Below, piece by piece: positions 47,946-57,735 of a stretch of 64,000 nt of DNA. Source of the stretch: Halorubrum cibi (lineage in GTDB: Archaea > Halobacteriota > Halobacteria > Halobacteriales > Haloferacaceae). Under the pieces are notes generated by a model. That model saw only the letters and a program-made list of their open reading frames with translations. It was not told the origin of the DNA and made no database searches. Numbering within the stretch: the stretch's first letter is position 1; each line of letters starts with the position of its first letter. The stretch spans positions 62,001-126,000 of the forward strand of contig NZ_FXTD01000009.1 in NCBI RefSeq assembly GCF_900182635.1, read 5' to 3'. A program made the position numbers and the translations under genes.

Positions 47946-50444
47946 TCAGAAGAGGTAGAACAGCGGGAAGAGGAACACCCAGACGATGTCGACGAAGTGC
48001 CAGTAGAGCCCGAAGTACTCGACCGGCCGCTCGTCCTCCAAGTACGCCCCGTGGTACGCCCGGTAGAACAGGAACCCGGCGATCAACAGCCCACCGACCA
48101 CGTGAACGCCGTGAAGTCCCGTCGTGACGTAGTAGATCGACGCCTGGACCGGGTCGCCGTGAGAGTTCGACGCGATCGTGACGCCGACGTCGTAGATCTC
48201 GTGGTGCCACTCCCACATCTTGATCGCGAGGAACGTCAGACCGAGGACGATCGTCGTTCCCAGCGACGCGAGCAGCCCCTTCCGGCTGTTGCGGTGAGCG
48301 GCCACTAACGCGAGGATCACGGTGAACGAGGAGGTCAACAACACGAACGTGTTGATGAGCCCGGGCAGCGACTCGGTCAGCGGCGACCACTCGCGCCAGC
48401 CGGCGTTATACCGGATGAACACCGCCGCCGAGATGAACGCCCCGAAGACGATCACGTCCGACGCGAGGAAGAACCACATCCCCAGTTTCACCTTCTCGAC
48501 GCCGTTGAACGGCCAGCGCTCCGCGAACTCGGCGGGGGGCGCATAGAAGTCCTCGAAGCCCCACTTCACACCGGTGTACACGAGTCCGAGCAGCCCGACG
48601 ACCGTCAGTATCGGATACACCGGGTTGCTGATCGTCACCGGCGTGGTCGCCAGCGAGTCGGCGGCGCCGATAGAGATGGAGTCGTTGAACCCGGAGAGTC
48701 CGAGGAACATGACGAGCGTCGCCATCGAGAGCGCAAACGGCCAAATGCTCGCGTGGCTCGGGTGTTTATCCCAGTGTGCGTACTCGCGGATGTGGTCCGC
48801 GTGGCTGTCCCCGCCGTCGGTGGCGGCGTTGCCGTTCTCGTCGGCCTTGACCGCCGGACCGCCGTCCGGGACGTAGTCCTTCACGAACTCCAACTTACCG
48901 GAGGCGTACGACGGCCGGTTCGGCCAGTTCTCTATCGGCGGCGGCGAGGGGACCGCCCACTCGGCCGTCCGCGAGTAGTCCCACGGATTCTCGCCCGCGT
49001 CGGGACCCGAGACGAACGACTTCAGGAAGTTGTAGAACATGATGAAGAAGGAGAATCCGAGCAGGAACGCGCCGATCGTCCCGATCTGGTGGAAGATCTG
49101 GAACTCGGGGTTGTACTCGAACACCCGGCGGGGCGTCTCCCAGCCGATGAACATCGAGGCGTAGACCATGTTGAAGCCGATGAAGAAGGCGACGAAGTGG
49201 ACCTTGCCGAGGAACTCGTCGTACATCTTCCCCGTCATCTTCGGGAACCAGTAGTAGGCCCCGCCGAACAGCGCGGTCGCGCCGCCGAACATCACGTAGT
49301 GGAAGTGCGCGACCACCCAGTAGGTGCCGCGGAACTCGTAGTCGAGGACGATGGCGCCGAGGAAGACGCCGGTGATGCCCCCAAGGATGAACAACAGCAG
49401 CGCGCCGAACGCGAACAGGAAGGGCGTCGTGAACTGGATGCGGCCCTTCATCAGCGTGTAGATGAGCGAGAAGACGACCAGGTCGAACGGAAGCGAGATA
49501 CCGATCGTGGTCGCCATCATCAGCGTCTTGATCTCGAGGTTGATCGTCGTCAGGAACATGTGATGCATCCACACGAGGAACGACTGAACGGAGATCAGAC
49601 AGATGGCGATGATGACCCACTTCCGGCCGACGAGCCGGCGGCCGGAGAACGTCTGGAACAGCTCGAGCATGACGCCGAGCGCCGGGAAGAAGACGATGTA
49701 CACCTCGGGGTGCCCGAAGAACCAGAAGAGGTGGCCCCACAGCAGGGAGCCGCCCTCGGTCGCCGAGAAGTAGACGCTCCCGAGAACGCGGTCGGACGCG
49801 AGGATGAGCCCGAGGGCGAGTAGCGCGGCGAAGGCGAAGAGCATCATCCAGACCGTCGCGAGCATCGACCACGTGAACATCGGCATGTCCATGATCCCCA
49901 TCCCCTCCGCACGCGAGTGGTGTATGGAGGTGAGGAAGTTCACCGTCGAGGCGGTGATGCCGATGACGAACATCGCGAGCGCCAGGACCGCGCCGGTCGA
50001 TCCGATACTCGGCGTGTACATCGGGACGTTGAGCGGCGCGTACATCGTCCAGCCGGCGCTGAGGGTACCGCCCTGGAAGAAGCTGATCCCGAGGAGGACC
50101 CCGGAGAGCAGGTACATCCAGTAGGAGAGCGCGTTCAACCGCGGGAACGCGAGGTCGTCAGCCCCGATCTGGAGCGGGACGAAGTAGTTCGCGAACCCGA
50201 ATCCGAACGGCGAGAGGAACCAGAACACCATTATGAGGCCGTGAGCGGTGACCGCCTCGTTGTACGCCAGCCCGGAGAGGACCTGGTTCGCCGGGTCCCA
50301 CAGTTGGACGCGGATCAGCAGCGCCAGAACCCCGCCGAAAAGCAGGAAGAACAGCGCCGTGATCATGTAGAGGATCCCGATGTCCTTGTGGTTGGTCGTG
50401 ACGAGCCAGCGACGGACGGAGGTCGTCGGCGGGAGCTCGCTCAT
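47946..50444 (-). CDS. coxA: Cytochrome c oxidase, fused subunits I and III
   Basis: An 832-residue fusion of haem-copper oxidase subunits. Subunit I (about 1-570) has twelve helices and the A1-type motifs: Phe-Gly-His-Pro-Glu-Val-Tyr near residue 245 (CuB His with cross-linked Tyr), Trp-Met-His-His-Met-Phe near 300 (CuB His pair) and His-Phe-His-Tyr-Val-Met near 385 (haem ligands). After a polar linker, subunit III (about 580-832) has seven helices, including Met-Trp-Phe-Phe-Leu-Ala-Ser-Asp. A similar I-III fusion is known in Thermus caa3 oxidase. It reduces oxygen to water while pumping protons. A GGAGGTG site precedes the ATG, which overlaps coxB. Confidence 0.96.
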   Translation of the reverse strand: MSELPPTTSVRRWLVTTNHKDIGILYMITALFFLLFGGVLALLIRVQLWDPANQVLSGLAYNEAVTAHGLIMVFWFLSPFGFGFANYFVPLQIGADDLAFPRLNALSYWMYLLSGVLLGISFFQGGTLSAGWTMYAPLNVPMYTPSIGSTGAVLALAMFVIGITASTVNFLTSIHHSRAEGMGIMDMPMFTWSMLATVWMMLFAFAALLALGLILASDRVLGSVYFSATEGGSLLWGHLFWFFGHPEVYIVFFPALGVMLELFQTFSGRRLVGRKWVIIAICLISVQSFLVWMHHMFLTTINLEIKTLMMATTIGISLPFDLVVFSLIYTLMKGRIQFTTPFLFAFGALLLFILGGITGVFLGAIVLDYEFRGTYWVVAHFHYVMFGGATALFGGAYYWFPKMTGKMYDEFLGKVHFVAFFIGFNMVYASMFIGWETPRRVFEYNPEFQIFHQIGTIGAFLLGFSFFIMFYNFLKSFVSGPDAGENPWDYSRTAEWAVPSPPPIENWPNRPSYASGKLEFVKDYVPDGGPAVKADENGNAATDGGDSHADHIREYAHWDKHPSHASIWPFALSMATLVMFLGLSGFNDSISIGAADSLATTPVTISNPVYPILTVVGLLGLVYTGVKWGFEDFYAPPAEFAERWPFNGVEKVKLGMWFFLASDVIVFGAFISAAVFIRYNAGWREWSPLTESLPGLINTFVLLTSSFTVILALVAAHRNSRKGLLASLGTTIVLGLTFLAIKMWEWHHEIYDVGVTIASNSHGDPVQASIYYVTTGLHGVHVVGGLLIAGFLFYRAYHGAYLEDERPVEYFGLYWHFVDIVWVFLFPLFYLF

Positions 50445-51238
50445 GCGGAGACACCTCCGACGGCCGGCGCCGTAACGCTCGCGGTGCCGAGGTCACCCTC
50501 GACGCTCGAGCTGTTGGCTCCCTCGGAGTCACCCTCGGTGCCCGCGTACCACTCCTCCCATTCGTCCTGGGGAATGACCGTGATCTGCCCTTTCATCGCC
50601 GAGTGGCCGGAACCGCACAGCTCGAAGCACTCGACGAGGTAGGTCGCCTCTCCGCCCTGTTCTCGGACTTCCTCGGAACTCACGGTGAACCAGGTCTCGC
50701 TGGTCTCACCGGGGATGGCGTCGGATTTTATCCGTAAGTCCGAGGATCCGAAGTTGTGCCACACGTCCCTCGAGGTTATTTTCAAGTCGATCCGCTGGTC
50801 CGCGGGGACGATCAGTTCGTTCATCTCCGTGTGGCCGTTGGGGTAGAAGTACTCCCAGCCGAACTGGTACCCCTCGACGGTGATCTCGATGTCTCCCTCG
50901 TCGCCCGTGTCGGGGCCGTCCTCGACGTACAGCAGCAACCCATACGCGTACACGACGAGACTGATGACGACGATCGCGCTCAGTCCGAACGACAGGAAGA
51001 GTTTCTTCGCCTTCGGGCCGCCCTGTCCGGTGGGCAGCTCGCCGACGACCGGCGCGTCGAAGTCCTCCGGCGCCTCGCTGCCGTCGTCACGATACTTGTA
51101 GACGTTCCACAACGTGTACGAGACCACGATGATACCGATGACCGTCCCCAGCGTGAGGAAGACGAAGAAGATCTCGTCGAACACCTCCGCTTGTGCCCGC
51201 CAGTCGGTCCCTTGTTGTAGGGTTATTGGGTCTATCAT
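50441..51238 (-). CDS. coxB: Cytochrome c oxidase subunit II
   Basis: A 265-residue subunit II. Two transmembrane helices (about 20-45 and 85-108) precede the periplasmic cupredoxin domain. CuA ligands are complete: His in Asp-Val-Trp-His-Asn-Phe near residue 161 and Cys-Phe-Glu-Leu-Cys-Gly-Ser-Gly-His-Ser-Ala-Met near 205-216. The aromatic Gln-Phe-Gly-Trp-Glu-Tyr-Phe-Tyr electron entry loop is present. It hands electrons from a blue copper protein or cytochrome to subunit I. Its stop overlaps the coxA start by 4 bp. A Ser-rich extracellular tail of about 40 residues is a haloarchaeal addition. Confidence 0.95.
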   Translation of the reverse strand: MIDPITLQQGTDWRAQAEVFDEIFFVFLTLGTVIGIIVVSYTLWNVYKYRDDGSEAPEDFDAPVVGELPTGQGGPKAKKLFLSFGLSAIVVISLVVYAYGLLLYVEDGPDTGDEGDIEITVEGYQFGWEYFYPNGHTEMNELIVPADQRIDLKITSRDVWHNFGSSDLRIKSDAIPGETSETWFTVSSEEVREQGGEATYLVECFELCGSGHSAMKGQITVIPQDEWEEWYAGTEGDSEGANSSSVEGDLGTASVTAPAVGGVSA

Positions 51239-51375
51239 GTTCGTCTCTCAGCTCTTATCGTTCCCTTGGCGATGGCGCACTTAGCTCTTGTGTACGCCGG
51301 CGTCCGCAGGGTGCGTGGGGGCGCATACGAAGGCTATTTGTACACGCGTCCGGACCGGGTAGTAACGAGGAATTC

Positions 51376-51828
51376 ATGGCTTCGCTTACCCTCTTGAGTA
51401 CGGCGTTGATGGGGCTGCTCGTCCTGGCCACGGTCGTCGCCGCCGCTCGGATCGGCGGGCAGCGCGCGCCCGGAGCGGACGAGACGGAAGACACCTATAC
51501 CGCACTCACACGGCAGCTATCCGGGATCGCGCGGACTCCGGCCGTGTGGTCCGTCGCGTTCGTCGTCATCGCGTTGGGCGTCGGCGCACTCGTCGTTCTC
51601 TCGGTCGGGAACTTCGCGTTCGTCGAGGGCTTCACCGGCTCGCTCCTCAGCGCGTTGTACGCCGTCGTCGGACTGCTCGTCACCGGGTTCGTCTTCCTCG
51701 GCGCGTACTTCGGCGTGCGCGGACGGGGGCTCGGAAACGCACACGGCGTCGCCGCCGGATCGTTCGCGGCCGGACTGGTCTTTCTCGTGTTGATCGCGGT
51801 CCAGCTGCTCGTCGGCGTCATCGGCTAG
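51376..51828 (+). CDS. Four-helix membrane protein divergent from cox genes
   Basis: A 150-residue protein with four predicted helices (about 3-22, 55-78, 82-107 and 118-145) and a short polar loop after helix 1 rich in Asp, Thr and Gly. It is divergent from coxB with a 137-bp gap. It may act in the oxidase or its assembly, judged by position only. GAGG lies upstream of the ATG. No family is recognised with confidence. Confidence 0.65.
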   Translation: MASLTLLSTALMGLLVLATVVAAARIGGQRAPGADETEDTYTALTRQLSGIARTPAVWSVAFVVIALGVGALVVLSVGNFAFVEGFTGSLLSALYAVVGLLVTGFVFLGAYFGVRGRGLGNAHGVAAGSFAAGLVFLVLIAVQLLVGVIG

Positions 51829-51963
51829 CGGCGGAGGAGGGGTTGGAGGCCGGGGACGGTCACGTTCGCCAGGGTTGACCGCGTTCTCCGGCGTGTCTCC
51901 ACTCGACACGTCCCTCTACTCGGCGTGTCCCCCTACCCGACGTGTTCTCCGGGAGTACGGGCC

Positions 51964-52164
51964 CTACGCGAGCGAGACGCCGTTACGGCAGAGATACGCG
52001 CTCGCGTCCTTGATCTCGACCGGGCTTCCGATGATCCGGCATCGACTATCAGCCTCGATGATCGTCAGAGTGAACCGCTCTTCGAGCCCGTCGCGGAGCC
52101 CGTCGAGCGCGCAGGCGGGGACCAGGATCTGCGTGCTGTCACGGAACGTCGAGGCGTCTGGCAT
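51964..52164 (-). CDS. VNG_1110C-like small haloarchaeal protein
   Basis: A 66-residue protein. The pattern Asp-Ser-Thr-Gln-Ile-Leu-Val-Pro, Leu-Glu-Glu-Arg-Phe-Thr-Leu-Thr-Ile-Ile-Glu-Ala-Asp and Arg-Ile-Ile-Gly-Ser-Pro-Val-Glu-Ile-Lys matches my recollection of the VNG_1110C family of small haloarchaeal proteins. Predicted alpha-beta fold, cytoplasmic, function unknown. A TTATCC TATA-like box lies about 30 bp before the ATG, consistent with a leaderless transcript. The gene is convergent with the membrane protein to its left. Confidence 0.75.
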   Translation of the reverse strand: MPDASTFRDSTQILVPACALDGLRDGLEERFTLTIIEADSRCRIIGSPVEIKDASAYLCRNGVSLA

Positions 52165-52323
52165 TCGACGTGTGCCGCGAGGGGCGACCTCCGGATAACC
52201 GTGTCGAAATGTCTCTCCGGTAACGTGTCCGGTCGCGGCCGCCGGGGCAGCCGACGGCGGCCCACGGTCTCCCCGGCTGTCGAAGGAACACTTTTAACGA
52301 GTCGAGCGGCCGAGGTAGTATCG

Positions 52324-53433
52324 ATGGGACTGGAAGCAGAGATAGAGGAACTCCGCGAGGAGATCGCCGAGACGCCCTACAACAAGTCCACGGAGGCACA
52401 CATCGGGCGGCTGAAGGCGAAGCTCGCGGAGAAAAAGGAGAAACTGGAGAACCAGTCCTCCGCCGGCGGCGGCCACGGCTACGCCGTCGAGAAGCACGGC
52501 GACGCCACCGTCGCGCTCGTCGGGTTCCCGAGCGTGGGCAAATCCACGCTGATAAACGCCCTCACCAACGCCGACAGCGAGGTCGGCTCCTACGAGTTCA
52601 CGACCCTCGACGTCAACCCCGGCATGCTGAAGTACCGCGGCGCGAACGTCCAGATACTCGACGTACCGGGGCTGATCGAGGGGGCCGCCGGCGGTCGCGG
52701 GGGCGGCAAGGAGGTGCTGTCGGTCGTCCGGACCGCGGATCTGGTCGTGTTCATGCTCTCCGTGTTCGAGATCGAACAGTACGACCGGCTGAGCGAGGAG
52801 CTGTACGCCACCAACATCCGGATCGACGCGGAGCCGCCGAACATCAACATTCGGAAGACGCACAAGGACGGCATCGGGGTGACGATGAGTGACGACGTGA
52901 GCCTCGCCGAGGACACCGTCAAGCAGGTGCTCCGCGAGTACGGCTACGTCAACGCCAAGGTGACGATCCCCCACGACCTCACGATCGACGAGCTCGTCGA
53001 TGCCGTGATGGACAACCGCGTCTACCTCCCCTCGATGGTCGCGGTCAACAAGGCGGACCTCATCGACAAGAGCTACCTTCCGACCGTCAAAGAGGAGCTT
53101 CGCGACCGCGGGCTCGACCCCGACGACGTGGTCTTCATCTCCGCGGAGGAGGAGCGCGGACTGGATGGGCTCAAAGAGCGGCTCTGGAAGGAGTTGGGAC
53201 TCATTCGGATCTACATGGACAAGCCGGGGCGCGGCGTCGACTACGAGGAGCCGCTGATCCTTTTTTCGGGAGCTACCGTCGGCGACGCCTGCGAGAAGAT
53301 CGGCGGCGAGTTCGACGAGCGCTTCAAGTTCGCGCGCGTGAGCGGCGAGAGCGCCAAACACGACGACCAGCAGGTCGGGAAGGGCCACGAGCTCGCCGAC
53401 GAGGACGTGCTCCGGATCGTCGCCCGTAAGTAG
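52324..53433 (+). CDS. DRG/Rbg-family GTPase
   Basis: A 369-residue developmentally-regulated GTP-binding protein. A helical N-terminus (Glu-Glu-Leu-Arg-Glu-Glu-Ile-Ala-Glu-Thr-Pro-Tyr-Asn-Lys) and a Lys-rich hairpin precede the G domain. G1 is Gly-Phe-Pro-Ser-Val-Gly-Lys-Ser-Thr near residue 66, G2 is in Phe-Thr-Thr-Leu-Asp, G3 is Asp-Val-Pro-Gly-Leu, G4 is Asn-Lys-Ala-Asp near 240, and a TGS domain ends the protein. Archaeal Rbg proteins associate with ribosomes or translation factors. TTTTAAC at about 52292-52298 gives leaderless spacing. Confidence 0.95.
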   Translation: MGLEAEIEELREEIAETPYNKSTEAHIGRLKAKLAEKKEKLENQSSAGGGHGYAVEKHGDATVALVGFPSVGKSTLINALTNADSEVGSYEFTTLDVNPGMLKYRGANVQILDVPGLIEGAAGGRGGGKEVLSVVRTADLVVFMLSVFEIEQYDRLSEELYATNIRIDAEPPNINIRKTHKDGIGVTMSDDVSLAEDTVKQVLREYGYVNAKVTIPHDLTIDELVDAVMDNRVYLPSMVAVNKADLIDKSYLPTVKEELRDRGLDPDDVVFISAEEERGLDGLKERLWKELGLIRIYMDKPGRGVDYEEPLILFSGATVGDACEKIGGEFDERFKFARVSGESAKHDDQQVGKGHELADEDVLRIVARK

Positions 53434-53453
53434 CGAATAGACCGGATTCGTGT

Positions 53454-53822
53454 GTCGTTGCTGACGCGGTTTTAGCTTTCGGAGCCCCAGCCGCTGGACC
53501 GTCCAAATCGAGACACAGAGTCTCGGTGAACACCAGCAAAGCCCCAGTCGTGAGGACTCGGGGGCCTCGCTGCGCGCTTCAGTCGCTCACTTCGTTCGCT
53601 CCTTCCAGTGCTTACTTCGGCCGCCATCGCCCTCACGACTGCCCCTTTGAATCCCACCCCGCCCCGCGGCCCCGCACCTCATGCCTCCCCAGCCTCGTCG
53701 CCGGACTACGTCCGGCTGCCAGAGGCGCGTAGCGCCTCGCTGCGACTCCCTTCGGTCGTCGCGTCCCTCGCGGGCCGGTCGCGGGCCGAAGGCCCGCTCC
53801 CGGGCGCGCCACCGCGACAGAG
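53454..53822 (-). repeat. Structured dispersed repeat, copy 3, interrupted (candidate ncRNA)
   Basis: Minus-strand copy between the two GTPase genes. H2 lies at 53775-53803 (CCGG-GA-GCGGGCC, TTC, GGCCCGC-GA-CCGG) and H3 at 53742-53762 (GCGAC, GACCGAAGGGA, GTCGC). The long-range stem pairs 53631-53649 with 53537-53555 (CAAAGGGGCAGTCGTGAGG with its partner), enclosing GTAAGCACTG. The loop carries a nested tandem-GA hairpin at 53581-53603. The distal segment is split: GTTCACC ends near 53525, and CGCGTCAGCAACG resumes near 53470 after about 55 extra bases. An extra hairpin is inserted between H3 and the conserved box. Confidence 0.78.
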
Positions 53823-53907
53823 AACCGAATCAGGTGTCGATGAGGACAGATGGGATCTCGAAGCGACCGACCGAAAGGCGCTTTTCACGCGGCCGCGACC
53901 CACGAGC

Positions 53908-55095
53908 ATGATCACGGTCGCTCTGGCGGGGAAGCCGAACGCGGGCAAGTCAACCTTCTTCACGGCCGCGACGATGGCCGACGTCGACGTCGCCAACTAC
54001 CCGTTCACGACGATCGACGCCAATCGCGGGGTCACCGCGGTCCGCACGGAGTGCCCCTGTCTCGACCGCGAGGAGCGCTGCGGAAACGAGCGCTGTCACG
54101 ACGGCACGCGGTACGTCCCGGTCGAACTCCTCGACGTGGCCGGGCTCGTCCCCGGCGCACACGAGGGGAAGGGACTCGGCAACAGGTTCCTCGACGAGCT
54201 GACGAACGCGGACGTGGTGTTGAACGTCGTCGACGCCTCGGGCGCGACGAACGCCGAGGGAGAACCCGTCGAGCCCGGCAGCCACGACCCGGTCGCCGAG
54301 GTGGACTTCATCGAGACGGAGATGGACCTCTGGCTCGCCGGCGTGATCGACGACAACTGGGAGGGGATAGAGCGGGGCTCGCGCGCGCCCGACTTCGACC
54401 TCGAGGCATCGCTCACCGAGATGCTGACCGGGGTGGGCGCGACCGAGGCCGACGTGGCGGCGGTCCTCCGGACGCTCGAGTACCCCGCCGATCCGAAACG
54501 CTGGGACGACGCGGACCGCGAGGCGCTGGCCCGCGAGATCCGCCGCCGGACGAAGCCCATGGTCGTCGTCGCGAACAAGGCTGACGTCGCGCCGCCGGAG
54601 ACCCTCGACCGCCTCCGCGAGGCGACCGACAAGCCCGTCGTCCCCGCGACCGCCGACGGTGAACTCGCGCTCCGCCGGGCCGCCGAGGCGGGCGTCGTCG
54701 CCTACGACCCCGGCGACCCCGACTTCGCGGTGACCGGCGACGTCTCCGACGAGCAGCGCGCCGCCCTCGAGTCGATCCGCGAGGTGATGGAGACACTCGG
54801 CGGAACCGGCGTCCAGTCCGCGCTGAACGCGGCCGTCTACGACCTGCTTGACCGGATCACGGTCTACCCGGTCCAGGACGCGAGCAAGTGGACCGACGGG
54901 ACGGGAAACGTCCTCCCCGACGCCTTCCTCCTGCCCGACGGGGCCACGCCCCCCGATCTCGCGTACGCGGTCCACACCGACATCGGCGAGGGGTACCTCC
55001 ACGCGGTCGACGCGCGGTCGAACCGCCGGATCGGCGAGGACCACGTCCTCTCGGAGGGGGACGTGGTGAAGATCGTCTCGACCGCGGGGCCGTAG
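53908..55095 (+). CDS. ychF: YchF/OLA1-family GTP/ATPase with TGS domain
   Basis: A 395-residue OBG-family P-loop protein. G1 is Gly-Lys-Pro-Asn-Ala-Gly-Lys-Ser-Thr near residue 9, switch Tyr-Pro-Phe-Thr-Thr, G3 Asp-Val-Ala-Gly-Leu and G4 Asn-Lys-Ala-Asp. A Cys cluster near residues 51-65 (Cys-Pro-Cys, Arg-Cys, Arg-Cys-His) is typical of archaeal members and could bind zinc. The C-terminal TGS domain spans about 320-395. Bacterial YchF and human OLA1 prefer ATP and bind ribosomes. TTTTCA at about 53882 may be the TATA box. Repeat copy 3 ends 86 bp upstream. Confidence 0.95.
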   Translation: MITVALAGKPNAGKSTFFTAATMADVDVANYPFTTIDANRGVTAVRTECPCLDREERCGNERCHDGTRYVPVELLDVAGLVPGAHEGKGLGNRFLDELTNADVVLNVVDASGATNAEGEPVEPGSHDPVAEVDFIETEMDLWLAGVIDDNWEGIERGSRAPDFDLEASLTEMLTGVGATEADVAAVLRTLEYPADPKRWDDADREALAREIRRRTKPMVVVANKADVAPPETLDRLREATDKPVVPATADGELALRRAAEAGVVAYDPGDPDFAVTGDVSDEQRAALESIREVMETLGGTGVQSALNAAVYDLLDRITVYPVQDASKWTDGTGNVLPDAFLLPDGATPPDLAYAVHTDIGEGYLHAVDARSNRRIGEDHVLSEGDVVKIVSTAGP

Positions 55096-55129
55096 GGCTG
55101 AAAGGAACGCGACCGCTCGGTCTACCGGC

Positions 55130-56689
55130 CTACTCCGCGGAGATCACGTCGTCGATCCGGAGGAGCATCGTCGCCGCCTCGGTCGCCGAGTCGACGGCCT
55201 CGCGTTTCACCGCGGCGGGGTCGACGATCCCCGCCTCGAGGGGGTCGCCGACGCGGGCGGTCCGGCCGTCGGCGACGACGCCCGCCCGACCCTCGCGGTC
55301 GTGGGTCGCCCGCAGGTCGACGAGGGTGTCGATCGGGTCCGCCCCGGCGTTCTCCGCCAGCGTGCGGGGGAGGGCGTCGACGGCGTCCGCGAACGCCTCG
55401 ATCGCGAGCTGTTTGCGCCCCTCCACCGAGGCCGACGCTCTGCGGAGGTGCGCCGCGATGGCGACCTCGGTCGCGCCCGCGCCGGGGACGATCCCGCTCT
55501 CGCGGGCGGCGACGACGGCGTCGACCGCGTCGTTCACGGCGCGCTCGAGCTCGTCCACGACGTGCTCGGTCGAGCCGCGGACGAGCAGGGTCACCGCCCG
55601 GCTCGCGTCGCCGCCGCGGACGAAGACGAGGTCGTCGTCGCCCTCGCTCTCGACCGCGATAGACTCCGCGTGGCCGAGGTCGTCGGTCTCGACGTCGTCG
55701 AGGGTCCCGAGCCGCTTCGCGCCCGTCACGCGGGCGACGTCGGTGGCGTCGGAGGACTTCACGCTCTCGAACGCCAGGATCCCGGCGTCGGCGAGGTATC
55801 CGGCCACGCGGTCGTCGATCTTCTTCCGGCAGACGAGGACGTCGACGCCGGCCTCGGAGAGGGCGTCCGCGTAGCCGCGTAGCTCGTCGTCCTCCGCTTT
55901 CAGCGCCGCGTTGAGTCCGTCGACGGAGGAGATCGTGTACTCCGCGTCGACGTCGCCCTGTCGAACCTCGAGTTTCGTCTCGAGGAGCGCCACCGAGGCG
56001 TCCTCGACCGTCCGGGGCATCCCGTCGTGGACGGGCTCCTCCTCGATGACGATCCCGTCGACGAGCTCCGTCGCCGACGACGCCGCGCCGGTCCGGGGGT
56101 GGACGTGGACCGAGTCGCGGTCGATCCCGTCGTCGGCGACCCGATCGACCGCCTCGACGACGAGTTCGGCGAGATCGTGGGCGGCGGTGTCGCCGGTTCC
56201 CTTGCCGGTCATCGACGACTCCGCCACGGACGCGAGCAGGTCGTCCGCGTCGTCGACGTCGACCAGTTGCTCGTCGATCGCCTCGGCCGCCAGCCGGGCC
56301 GCCTCGGCGTACCCCTCGACGATCACGGTCGGATGGAGGTCGTCCTCGAGCAAGTCCTCGGCCCGCGAGAGCAGTTCGCCGAGGAGCACGGCCGCGGTGG
56401 TGGTCCCGTCGCCCACCGACTCCTCCTGGGACTCCGCGACCTCGACGATCATCTGGGCCGCGGGGTGGTCGATGTCCATCTGGTCGAGGATCGTCGCGCC
56501 GTCGTTCGTGACGACGACGGTGCCCGTCGAGTCGACGAGCATCTTGTCCATCCCGCGGGGTCCGAGCGTCGTGCGGACGGCCTCGGCGATCGCCTTCCCC
56601 GCGGCCACGTTGGACTCCTGGGCGGCGCGGCCGCGCGTTCGTTCGCTGTCCTCCGAGAGCACGTACAGGGGTTGAGTACGGGATGCCAT
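55130..56689 (-). CDS. Thermosome subunit (group II chaperonin)
   Basis: A 519-residue archaeal chaperonin subunit that folds proteins in an ATP-driven double ring. Motifs: Thr-Leu-Gly-Pro-Arg-Gly-Met-Asp-Lys near residue 42, Asn-Asp-Gly-Ala-Thr-Ile near 64, Gly-Asp-Gly-Thr-Thr-Thr-Ala near 93, and Gly-Ala-Gly-Ala-Thr-Glu near 388. The usual Gly/Met-rich C-terminal tail is absent; the protein ends at Asp-Asp-Val-Ile-Ser-Ala-Glu. It is probably a minor paralogue, as haloarchaea encode two or three. The ATG at 56689 is fixed by a TATA box 27 bp upstream; the frame continues far upstream without homology. Confidence 0.95.
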   Translation of the reverse strand: MASRTQPLYVLSEDSERTRGRAAQESNVAAGKAIAEAVRTTLGPRGMDKMLVDSTGTVVVTNDGATILDQMDIDHPAAQMIVEVAESQEESVGDGTTTAAVLLGELLSRAEDLLEDDLHPTVIVEGYAEAARLAAEAIDEQLVDVDDADDLLASVAESSMTGKGTGDTAAHDLAELVVEAVDRVADDGIDRDSVHVHPRTGAASSATELVDGIVIEEEPVHDGMPRTVEDASVALLETKLEVRQGDVDAEYTISSVDGLNAALKAEDDELRGYADALSEAGVDVLVCRKKIDDRVAGYLADAGILAFESVKSSDATDVARVTGAKRLGTLDDVETDDLGHAESIAVESEGDDDLVFVRGGDASRAVTLLVRGSTEHVVDELERAVNDAVDAVVAARESGIVPGAGATEVAIAAHLRRASASVEGRKQLAIEAFADAVDALPRTLAENAGADPIDTLVDLRATHDREGRAGVVADGRTARVGDPLEAGIVDPAAVKREAVDSATEAATMLLRIDDVISAE

Positions 56690-56711
56690 ACGTCGCGGAT
56701 ACTCGGTCAGC

Positions 56712-56721
56712 GGTTCTATAT
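56712..56721 (-). promoter_or_regulatory. TATA box of the thermosome gene
   Basis: On the minus strand GTATATATAG is centred 27 bp before the ATG at 56689, so the transcript should be leaderless. It is one of the strongest TATA boxes in the window. Confidence 0.65.
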
Positions 56722-56836
56722 ATACTCGTCGTTCCTGATCGACGGAGATCGCCCGAAGGGAACGGGTCGGGTGGAAAGGCGACCGCGCCGACGTCGACCG
56801 ACAGGCACATGCGATGCGCGTGGGATACTCACGCGA

Positions 56837-57667
56837 ATGCTGGGGTTGGAACACGACTTCCGGATCGTCGACACCCACGCCTCTCTCGACCCGGACGAGG
56901 CCTCCGTCGCCGCGCACGGTCGGGACATCACGCCGGAGCGTCTCGAGCGCGAGATGCACCAGGCGGGGATCGTCCGCGCGGTCGCGAGTCCCGGTCGCCG
57001 CGCCTCCGGACGGAGCTACCTCCGCGCCAACAACGCGGTCGCCCGGCTCTCCGTCGACCGTCCCTTCGTCGCGTTCGCCCGACTCAACGGTCCCCGCGAC
57101 GCCGGGAGCGGCCCCGTCTCCGCCGTCCGCAACCTCAGAGCCGAGCGCGACGACCACCACGCCCGCCCGGACGACGTCGAGCAGTACTCCTACGACGACC
57201 GGTTTCACGGGTTCACGCTCGTGCCGCCGTACGACGGACTGCCGAACGCGGACGTCCTCGAGCGGTTGGAGGCGGCCGACCTCCCCGTCATCGTCCACGG
57301 CGGGGAGCGCTTCCCGCCGGACGCGGTCGAACGCGAGCTGCTCGGCTACGACTTCCCGGTCGTGCTCGCCAGCTTCGGCGGCTACCCACTCGACACCGAT
57401 CTGATGAACCGGACGCTCGACCTCTTGGAGGAACACGACCGGCTCTACGTCGACACGAGCGCCGTCCGCTACCGCGAGATCCTCGAACGCGGCGTGTTGG
57501 AACACCCCGACCGCGTCGTGTTCGGCTCCGGTGCGCCCCACGTCCACCCGAACGTCGGGGTGATGGAGGTGTTGACTCTCGACGTCTCCGAGGACCTGAT
57601 GCGGCGCGTCTTCGCGAAGAACCCGGTCAGGCTCGTCCCCGCGCTCGCCGAGGGCGCGGACGTCTGA
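56837..57667 (+). CDS. TatD/amidohydrolase-like metal-dependent hydrolase
   Basis: A 276-residue TIM-barrel protein. It begins Phe-Arg-Ile-Val-Asp-Thr-His, a DxH strand-1 signature, and later shows Val-Ile-Val-His-Gly-Gly near 150, Leu-Ala-Ser-Phe-Gly-Gly near 175, Tyr-Val-Asp-Thr-Ser near 205 and Phe-Gly-Ser-Gly-Ala-Pro-His near 233. The last is the strand-8 Asp position of amidohydrolases but reads Gly-Ala. Several ligands are thus altered, so activity is uncertain. It lies divergent from the thermosome gene and 68 bp before the DUF371 gene. Confidence 0.78.
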   Translation: MLGLEHDFRIVDTHASLDPDEASVAAHGRDITPERLEREMHQAGIVRAVASPGRRASGRSYLRANNAVARLSVDRPFVAFARLNGPRDAGSGPVSAVRNLRAERDDHHARPDDVEQYSYDDRFHGFTLVPPYDGLPNADVLERLEAADLPVIVHGGERFPPDAVERELLGYDFPVVLASFGGYPLDTDLMNRTLDLLEEHDRLYVDTSAVRYREILERGVLEHPDRVVFGSGAPHVHPNVGVMEVLTLDVSEDLMRRVFAKNPVRLVPALAEGADV

Positions 57668-57735
57668 AGGGAGGGGCCGCAAGCGTCGAGGCCCGAAGCG
57701 ACGATCACTTGTCGCGTCGTCGCCGACGGGCGGGC

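Noticed and set aside
55130-57682. An 850-codon frame joining the thermosome gene to sequence upstream
   Set aside because: The extra 330 codons are antisense to the amidohydrolase gene; a TATA box 27 bp before the ATG at 56689 fixes the real start.
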